DNA from: Antedon mediterranea
Lineage: Eukaryota > Echinodermata > Crinoidea > Comatulida > Antedonidae
Length of the DNA stretch: 64,000 nucleotides
Direction of reading: 5' to 3'
Assembly (NCBI RefSeq): GCF_964355755.1
Contig: NC_092670.1
Coordinates: 39,171,795-39,235,794, forward strand
The notes below the pieces were generated by a model. That model was not told the origin of the DNA. It ran no database searches and saw nothing but the letters and a program-made list of their open reading frames with translations. Made by a program: the position numbers and the translations under genes. Shown piece after piece: positions 22,345-32,700 of this stretch (position 1 is its first letter; each line of letters starts with the position of its first letter).

Positions 22345-23774
22345 TATATAAAAATAAATTAATGAAAACCTTATGTCAAACAAGTTTTCTATTAACAAAA
22401 TATCGACTTTGTTTTTGTAGGAAAAAGAAAAAACGAAATAGCATCACGTCGCCAGGGCGGCAGCTCCAGAGGGCCACATTCAATGAACCGTAAAAAATGA
22501 CAAGCTGTGACCTATACTACTAGTAGTAATATATAACTAATTTTTAATTTAAAATATTTAAATTTCTATTGTTAACAGTTATTTAAATACATATATATAC
22601 ATTAAACAATATATTTACTAAAATGTATATATAACTATTTTATCTTGTCCAAAACAGAATTGCTGCCAACAATACTTTTTTATTGAAAGCCGGAAACGTG
22701 GCATGGCGAAAAAAAAACAAACAAAACGAAAGACGACGGAAGATTGCTGCTTGGATACAAGACGCTACGCAATCTTTAAAATAATAATAATAAACGGCCT
22801 AGGCTAGGCCTAGTCATTGGTAATTATTTATGATAATACTAGTTATTTGTAAAATATATATATATATATACGACGATGTAGTCGATGTTATTTTTTAAAG
22901 TTAGGTTTAGCCTATAGGCCTAGCCTAGTCTTGTAGTAGGCTAGGCCTAGCCTACTAACTAGCTAGCTAGGCTCTGGCCTAGCTAGGCTAGTAGAGTAGT
23001 AGTACTGTGTAGCTCTCTATGCTAGGCCCTTTTTTAGGCCTACTAGTAGGTAGGACCGAGCGAGGACTTTTTGGCTAGTCCTCTAGAACTAGCTAGCTGT
23101 ATAGACTAGCTAGCTGTATAGACTAGCTGAACGGGCACCTATCCGCATATCAAATCATTGGAATTTATGCCACGAAAAATGTAACAAAATATCAATATAT
23201 ATAAAAAAAAATAATAATACAGTATATTAATAAAAAATCCTATATTCATAAATTTTAGACAATATCACAACTGAAATATACAGACATTAACTGTACGACA
23301 TCTTCTTTCAGTAGTTTACTACTGTAGGTCTACAGTATGTGGACTCGAGTCGAGACAATTGTGGCCAGGATGTTAATTATAATACAATCTTTTTTTAATA
23401 CTATTCGTACTATGTTCGTAACTCTAGTTATTATCATTATTTATTTCAAAGTGTAAATTCAAAATGAATTGTATCATGAAGATCTAATGATAGGCAGAGG
23501 AAATAATGTAGGCAGAGGGAATAATGTTGGCACAGACACGCAGGCATTCAAAACAACTAATAATGATGTGATTTGTTTTGGAAACGTTACCACACCACTG
23601 TCAGGATCATCTCACACACACATATTGTAATTGTAAGTAGAAATAAAACAAATAATATTCACAATTGCATGCAAATAAAAAGTTGTTGTAATGACTAATA
23701 ATAATAGTAAAAATATTTACTGTAGGTATCTCTTGTCTGAAATGATGGATAAACACACCTAGACTTGAACAAAA
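22345..23774. promoter_or_regulatory. Divergent intergenic region between FAM221A and beta-heavy spectrin
   Basis: About 1.4 kb separates two start codons that face away from each other, so this interval must hold both 5' ends. It contains a patch of CTAG/GCCTA-rich sequence (about 22790-23110), a TA dinucleotide run near 22856-22870, and an acceptor-like TTTACTGTAG ending near 23725 that may close a 5'-UTR intron of the spectrin gene. No TATA box is evident. A bidirectional promoter is inferred from geometry only. Confidence 0.4.
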
Positions 23775-26700
23775 ATGGACACCAAGTCAAGTTTTGAGAA
23801 AGGCCGGATAGAAGCTTTGAGAGATGAGCGCATAGCAACTCAGAAGAAAACATTCATAAAATGGATTAACTCATTCTTAGTAAAAGTAAATGGAGAGGTT
23901 AAAGATCTCTTTGTTGACCTTTCTGATGGTAAGCTACTCATCAAACTTCTTGAGCTTCTTTCAGGAGAAAAAGTTGGACGACCAAATGCTGGGCGACTCA
24001 AAGTACAAAAAATTGAAAATGTTAATCGATGTTTGAAATTTTTATCCAGTAAAATACGACTTGAAAGCATTGGAGCAGAAGATATTGTAGATGGTAATCA
24101 ACGTCTAATTCTTGGACTGATATGGACAATTATTTTAAGGTTTCAAATTCAAGACATACAAATTGAAGATGAGAGTAGAGAAACAAGGTCTGCAAAACAA
24201 GCTCTCTTGCTTTGGTGTCAACGAAAGACAGCGGGCTATGCTGGAGTAAATGTAGAAAATTTCACATACAGTTGGAAAAATGGCCTTGCTTTTAATGCTC
24301 TCATTCACTGTCATAAACCAGAGGTAATAGACTATGATGGCCTTAAACACAATACAAACATTGTGAACCTGAATAATGCATTCACAGTGGCACAAACAAA
24401 GCTAGGTATTGCTTCGCTGTTGGATGCCGAAGATGTTGATGTTGCTAAGCCTGATGAGAAGTCTATCATGACATATGTAGCTGCCTACTATCATTATTTT
24501 GCGAAAATGAAAACAGAAAAAACAGGGGGTAAAAGAATTGCAAAAATTCTTGAACAGTTACTTGAAATCGAGGTCCTTCAACATGAGTATGAAGATCTTA
24601 TTTCAAAACTACTTCAATGGATTAGGGAGAAGATTGTGGTCTTAAAAAATCATCACTTTCCAAACAGTCTTGAAGGTATCCAAGAAGAGCTGGAGTCTTT
24701 CAAACACTTCAGGATCGTAGAAAAACCTCCCAAGTATGTGGAAAGAAGCAACATTGAAGGCACATTATTTAGCTTGCAAACAAAGATAAGAGCAATTAAC
24801 AGAACAGCATATGTTCCTTCTGATGACAAAGTATTAAGAAACATTGAACGCTCATGGGATGAAATGGAGAAGGCTGAGCATGGTAGAGAACTTGCTCTTA
24901 GAGAGGAATTAATTCGACAAGAAAAGTTAGAACGACTTGCTCAAAAATTTCATAGAAAATCTTTGTTGAGAGAATCATGGATTGATGACATGATTAGCGT
25001 TTTGAGTGACACTTTAGTTCCACATCTAGATATACAGATGATTGAGGCAGCAACAAAACGACAAGAAGCCATTTCTGCAGATGTAGCAGCGCGTGAAGAG
25101 CGCTTTACAGACCTAAAAAAGATGGCTACTGATCTTATCAATGGTAACTATCACAGCATGGAAGATGTTAAGAGACGTGGTGATGACATCTCAGTGAAAT
25201 GGAGTCGTCTACATAATCTCCTAGAAAACCGCCAAGAAATGCTCAATAATATGAAAGACCTTATAAGCCTGTTCAGAGAAATAGAGAACATAAAAAGTGA
25301 ACTAAATGAAGCTGAAGTTGGACTCCAATCTACTGATTGTGGTAAACATATCTTAGGTGTTGAAAATCTTTTGCAGAAACACTCTTTAATTGAAGTAAAC
25401 ATTGCTTCCCAAAACAAAAGATTAGAGGTTGTAAATTTGCAAGCTGACAGATTTGTAACTAGTGGTCATTCAAAAACTTTGGATATTAAACGAAAGGTTG
25501 CAGATGTAAATTTGACATTTCAGTCAGTCACACTACTTTGCGGAAACAGACAAGCTGCGCTAAAAGCATCTCATAACTTTTTCCAGTTCTTTCAAGAAAG
25601 TGATGAGGAGGAATCATGGATGGCAGATAAACAAAGAATTGCAAAATCTGTGATTACAGGTCGTGATCTTAATGCTGTTTTAAGTATGCAGAAGAAACAT
25701 ACTGCCTTGGAGTCTGAGATAACAGCAAGGCAAGCCATCATTGAAGGTGTTATAGCTACTGGTGAAGAGTTGATTAATTCTGGACATACCAAAAGTTCAA
25801 AGGTTAAGAGAAGAATAGATGAACTTAGAGAAAAGTGGAATAAATTAAATGAATTTTGTGAATCAAGAAAAGTTCGACTTCAGGAGTCAGCAGCAGCACA
25901 TCGATATTACACAGATGCAAATGAAGCAGAGTCATGGATGAGAGAAAAGATGCCTTTGGTTTGCAGTCATGATTATGGAAAAGATGCTGTAGCAGCAACT
26001 ACTTTATTGCAGAAGCACATTGCACTTCAAGAAGAAATAAATGCATATTCTGATGATATACAGAAGCTAGATAAAGAGTCTGCACATGTAATTAATAGTT
26101 GCATGTCATACGAAGATGTTGGTGTCCATCAGCCTGAATATAACATAAACAACAACATATCTATAGATGTACCAGATTGCAGTACAGAAATAATTGATAT
26201 TCCATATGAGGTAGAAGAAGAGCAGGAGATTGAAAAAGAAATAATCAAGGAAGTGGTGCAAGAAAAACGTTATCCACAAGTCAGGACAATGTTTAAATAT
26301 GAAGGACATGGAATGAAGATTATCAAAGGAGAAACTTTGATTCTGATTGAGAAAGCCAACAAGGATTGGTGGAATGTAAGACAAAGTACTGGTATTGAAG
26401 GTTATGTACCTGCAAATTATGTTAAAGAAATAGAACCCAAGGTAGTTACAAAGAAAATTCCAAAAAAAGTGAAGGTAACTGAAAAAAGAATTGTGAAAAA
26501 GATAGAAATGAGACAAGAAGTAGTATCAAAGAATTCAAAACCAAAACTTACACGCCAATCAAGTTTGAAAAGACGAGCATCAATACATTTTGACAAAGAC
26601 AACATAGAGTCAAGGCAGCAAGGAATAATGGCCACATATAAGAGACTTCAAAAATTATCTAACGCGCGAAAGCTCTATTTGCAAGACGCTATAAAATTGT

Positions 26701-29700
26701 TTGAATTTTATAGAGAGTGTGATGACTTTGAAGTATGGATAAATGACAAAAAACAGTTAGTTATAAGGAAGGAGACACTTTCAGGTAACATTGTGTCCAG
26801 CCGAAGAAAATTTGAACAATTTCTGACTGACATTTCTGCCAATCAAGGAAGAGTATTACGTCTAAACAAAATGGCTGATGAATTTGTTGAGACTGGACAT
26901 AGTAAACAGGTTGAAGTGAGAAAGCGCCAAAGCGAAATAAATTCCAGTTGGAAACAATTGCTTCAGTTAAAAAATAACAAGGAAAAACAACTTGAAGGTG
27001 CTTCTACGATTGAAATTTACAATCAATCAGCTGGTGAAACCAAAGAATGGATTCTGGAAAAGATTTCTGGAATGAATGATATGAATCCTGGTACTGACCT
27101 TTCTATTGAAGATCTCCAACGAAAACAAGAACATTTAGAAAGGGAACTTATTCCAGTACAACAGAATCTTAAGAAGCTTGGATTACTTGCTACAGCTGTA
27201 AAATCATCTTATCCTGACGAAAGTGAACATATTGATGACAAACAAATAGAAATAAAGAAATTGTGGCAATCACTTAACAATAAGGCTGATGATAGAAAGA
27301 ACCAGTTCAAGCAAACTAGGGACCTAAAACGTTTTCACCAAGATTGTAAAATGGCATTTCAAAAGAACCAAGAAAGCTTGCACCATTTAATGGACACAGA
27401 ATTGCCGAAAGATGTCAATAGAGCTGTTGATCTTCTAAATCAAAATAAAGAGTTAGAGCATAACCACAGAATCAACGATGACAAAGTGGAAGATATTATA
27501 ACACTTGGTTCAAGCATTATGAAAGTTATACCGGATTCTGTTGCTATTAAACACAAGATAACAAGATTGGAGGAGGAGAGGAAATTGATTCAAGATAAAT
27601 GGACCAAGAGAAATTGCCAGCTAGATAGTTGTTTAAAACTTGCCTTATTTAATCGTGAAGCTGATCAAATTGATGTTTCAACTAATGGACATGAAGCATT
27701 TTTGGACTTCAATGATGTAAGTGATTCTGTAGATGGAGTTGAAAACCTTCTGAAACGGCACAATGATTTTGAGCAAACTTTACTTTTTCAAGAAGAAAGA
27801 ATTAATAATCTGAAATCTATGACGCAAACATTATGTGAAAATGAGCATGTTTCCAAAGATGATATACTTAAACGTAAAAACGAAGTAATTCAACAAAGAG
27901 AAATTGTGAAAAAAAGGTCTATTGAACGGAAGAATAAATTAGTTGAGTACAGGAATTTCCACATGTACGTCCAAGAGGTTGATGAATTATCAATGTGGAT
28001 GGATGATAAACTTGCACTTCTAAGTGATGAAACTTTTAAAAATCTTATAAACCTTCATTCAAAGTTGAAGAAACACGAAGCTTTAGAGGCAGAACTACAG
28101 TCCAACAAAGATAGACTTGATGCAATCTCTGAACTTGGACATAAGTTATTAACAGTGTCAAACTTCAAAAGTGATGAAGTTCAGGTAAAACTTTCAACAT
28201 TAAACAAAAAATGGAACCAACTTAGTATCTTGTGGCAGGAAAGAGGAGTCAAATTAAGACAGGCAATGCAACAAAAGGAAATGAATGATATTGTTGACAA
28301 TATTCTTGGGAATATTACAGAGATCAAAAGAAAATTATCTTCAAAAGATGTTGGACATGACTTATCATCAGCTAAGCGACTTCTAAATTACCATCAGATA
28401 TTGGAAAATGATATGAGAATAAATGCAGATAAGGTGAAAGATGTGGAAAAGAAGGCAAACTTACTAATTAAAGAGGGTCACTACGATGCAGAAACAATTA
28501 CAAAGAAGTCCCTAGATGTCATACATATGTTTCATGAACTTCAAATTCCAGCAAAAACCAGAAGACATTCACTTGAAGAATCTCTTGCTGTAAAACAATT
28601 TAGTCATGATGTAGAAAATGAACTGCAATGGATAGTTGAAAAATTGCCACAAGCTTCTGATGATGATTATGGTGGGAATCGGTACGCAGCAATAATGCTT
28701 CTAAGAAAGCATGATAAATTTGAATCTGAACTTGTAAGTCATCAATTAGTCATTAACAAGGTTATTGAAAAGGGTAATTTTATGACAACCATACACCAAA
28801 ATAGTTGCAAAGTCATTGAAGGAAAGTTCAGCGAACTTGAAAATGCTTGGGAATCATTGTTGAAGCATGTAAGTGGTAGAAGACAGCAACTGAAGTTTGC
28901 TAATGAAGCCCAAAAGTTCTTTGCAGATGCTGATGAAATTGAAGAGTGGGTGTCTGAAAAATCAAGTCTTTTGGATAATCAAGATTATGGTAGAGATGAA
29001 GATGCAACACTTAAGTTTATTGCGAGAAATGGTGCTTTAGCAAGAGATTTGGAGTCCTATACTGTTACTACAAATGATCTACAGAAACAAGCATCATACA
29101 TTAAGAAATCGGAAAACCCATATATACAAGAAGTCCATGCACGCCTGGAAGAAATAGAAGAGTATATGGAAGATTTGTCAGTTCGCATTCAACACAGAGA
29201 TTTACAATTAAAGCAGTCAATGTTACTTCATGAGTACATCCGAGAGAGTGATGATTTATCAGATTGGATTGGAAGAATGTTTCAAGCTGCAAGCTCTGAA
29301 GAACTTGGTATTGACTTAGAAGACATCATGAAAATTAAAGAAAAGTTTGAAAAACTCAAAACTGAAGTAAATGTTGGCCGTAAAAAGGTCACCAACTGTG
29401 AAACCTTGGCTGCAGAGTTAGCAGAGAACAATCATGCTCAGACTGAAGCAATTCAAGAGGTTCAGTTGAGCATTACTGAAGATTGGCATTCTCTTCAAGA
29501 TCAATTAAGGAACAGAAGTGGTAACATTGAGGCAGCAGAAGAGATTCACAAATTTAATAAAGAGGCAGACGATGTTATGAGCAGAATCAATGATAAATTC
29601 CAGGCAATTCCCGATGACTGTGGAAAAGATTTGAAAACAGTGCAGTTATTATTACGAAAACATAATACATTCGAAAGTGATTTAGTTGCTTTGGATTCAA

Positions 29701-32700
29701 AGTTTCATAGCCTTCTAGATGATGCTACACATCTTCAACATAATTATCCTGGTTCAAATGCTGAGCAAATAGCAGCTACCGAAAAAGTTATGGTTGAAAA
29801 TTGGAATAGCCTTAAAGATAAAACATTGAACAGAAAAGACAAACTACAGCACTCTTTAGATTATCAGCGATTTCTGTCTTGGTGCAGAGACATTGATTTA
29901 TGGTCAGGTGAAGTTAAATTAGAGATGTCATCAATAGACCCAGCAACAGAAATAAGTGTTTTAGAAGTTCAAAGAAATCAACTTTCAGAAATAAAAACAG
30001 AAATAATTGCACGTCAAGATAACTTTTCAGCCATTAGTGAAGCTGGAGAAATATTGCTTACTGAAGGTCATTTTGCACGAATAGATATTGCTGACAAATT
30101 ATCATATGTAAGTAAGCTTCAAACTGAATTAGATCGTACTTGGAAACATAAACAAGATGAACTTGATAAGGCGCTAGCACTGCAAGTGTTCCTACGTGAT
30201 GCCCAGCAATTGGAAGTGATGACTAAACAACAAGAAACACTTTTGACTCAGACCACAATTGGCATGTCTGTTGAAGATGTCGATGTTCAAAGAAAAAAGC
30301 ACGATGCATTTGAAAAAGTACTTGTTGTACAAGAAGAGAAAAAACTTTCATTGGAAAGATTTGGCAATGAACTTCTAAGCAGTGACCATGTAGACGCACC
30401 TATAATACAAGTTAAACTTCAAGAAGTAATGGCAAAAAGAGAAAAAGTAAAAGAAATCAGCAATGAAAGAAGCAAACAATTAAATATTGCAAAGCTCCAA
30501 AGGGAGTTTGAAAGAGACCTAAACGAAGCAAAAGAGTGGCTTCAACAGAAACTGAAAGTATTAAAAGATGATTCAATTAAAGATGTTAAAGATTTAGAAG
30601 AAAAAGTAAAACGGTTGCAGAAACACCAGGCATTGGAAGCAGAAATTTCGGCGAATAGAACTCTTGTCTCACAAGTTAGTGAAACTGGTACAAAACTCAT
30701 GAAAGCTAATATCAGAGAGGCACCACAAGTTAAGAGGGATTTAGATCAAGTTAGATTACTTTGGCAAGAAGTTCAAGAAACATCATTGAAAAGAAGTAAG
30801 CATCTGGACGAAGTTAAAGATCTTCTGCAGTTTAATGAACTAGTTGGAAAAGTACAGAGTTGGATTAAAGATAAAGAACTAATGGTAACTACTGGTGATG
30901 TTGGTGATGATTATGAGCATTGCATTGAACTTCAAAAAAGATTAGATGATTTTGGTGCCGATATGTCTGTTGACAAATCAACATTGGCTCGAGTAAATGA
31001 CATTGTTATTAGACTTGTGAGAAAAGGGCAATTAGAGAAAAGTAACATCGAAGAGAGGAAAGTAAAACTGATGAACAGGTGGGATATGCTTCAAATTTCC
31101 CTAGCTCAATACCGTGTAAAACTTGCAAAATCTCTGGAATATCATAGGTTTTGCAGGGATGTAGATGACATCAATGAGCAGATATCAGAGAAGAAGATAG
31201 CAATGACCCCAACAGAATTGGTTAGAGATTTACCTGTTATCGAAGCATCACAAAGAAAACATGAAAAAATGATGCAAGCTGTTTTGTTGTTGGACCAGAA
31301 ATTAAAGAATTTAGAAAGTCATGTTTCAAAATTTGGTTCAGGTCAAGAACATTTACATACCATTTCATTAGATAAATTGAATGAAGTGAAAGAAAATCTG
31401 TGTGCACTGAATGAGTTAGCAGGCGAACACAAAGAAAAACTTGCATTTACCTATAAATATGTTAAATTCAACAAAGAGTATGAGGAGACCAACCAATGGA
31501 TAATAAATCTAGCTTCACAATTTACTCAACAAGACAATCCGGCCAGTGTCCAAGAAGCAGAAAATATATGTGAAAGACATAAAGAGAATAAATCTGAAAT
31601 AGAAGGTAGAGAACCTATGTTTCAACGAGTGCATGAACTTGGCAATGAATTATTTGGCAACAGATTCGTCAAAAATGATATTGTCAAGGAAAAACTTGAC
31701 AAATTGGTTGAGGAAAAGAATGCTCTTTATGAGAAGTGGGAGGCAAAAAAGAATTTTCTTGGTAATAGTTATGATCTTCAAGTATTTAACGAATTAGTTG
31801 ATCAGACAGAAGCATGGCTTACAAGTAAGGAGGTAATTATAATTAATGATGATATAGGCGACTCTGTTACAACTGTAGAGATTCTAATAAAGAAGCACAG
31901 AGGTATTGAGAAAACCCTTGAAAATCAAATGGAGAAGATGAATGAATTAGCCACATTTTCCAAAGATCTAGTCAATTCTAATCATGACCAAAGTACTATT
32001 ATCAAACAAAAGACAGAACAGGTTCTTCAAAAGAGAGATAACCTTTTAACAATTTCAGCAAATCGAAAGAAAGTTCTAGAAGAGTCCAAGCAACTACATG
32101 AACTTATGGTAAGCCTATACGAAGTTCGATCATGGATGGCAGAAAAAATGCATATCGCAAAAGATGAATCTTACAAAGACCTTAGCAATCTTCAAAAAAA
32201 GTTACTGAATCATCAGGCTTTCGAGACTGAACTTGAAAGTAATCAGATTCGTATCAATGATATAGTTTCAGAAGCAGAAGTAATGTGTAACACTAATCAC
32301 TTTGCCTCTAGTAATATTGAAAAGCAGATGGTAGAACTTAATAATGAATGGCAGGATTTGTTAGAATTATCACTCATCAAAGGGAAACGTATCAAAGAAG
32401 CTGCTGATGTTCTACAATTTGAAAGAAAACTTCATGACTTTGAAGGATGGTTAGTAGATGTAGAAGCAAAGTTGAATTCACAAGAATATGGTGAAGATCT
32501 CAGAACTGCTACATTGCTTCTGAAAAAACATGAGATGTTACAATTAAATGTGCAAAATCATATGGAAAAGAAGAACTATTTGGAAGTTGCAGTTGAAGAG
32601 TTTCAAGAGACAGGGCATTTTCTTGGTGACAGTATTTTAAATAGAACCGAAATGATCATTGAAAGCTTTGATGCATTAGACGCCCCATTAAAATTGAAAA

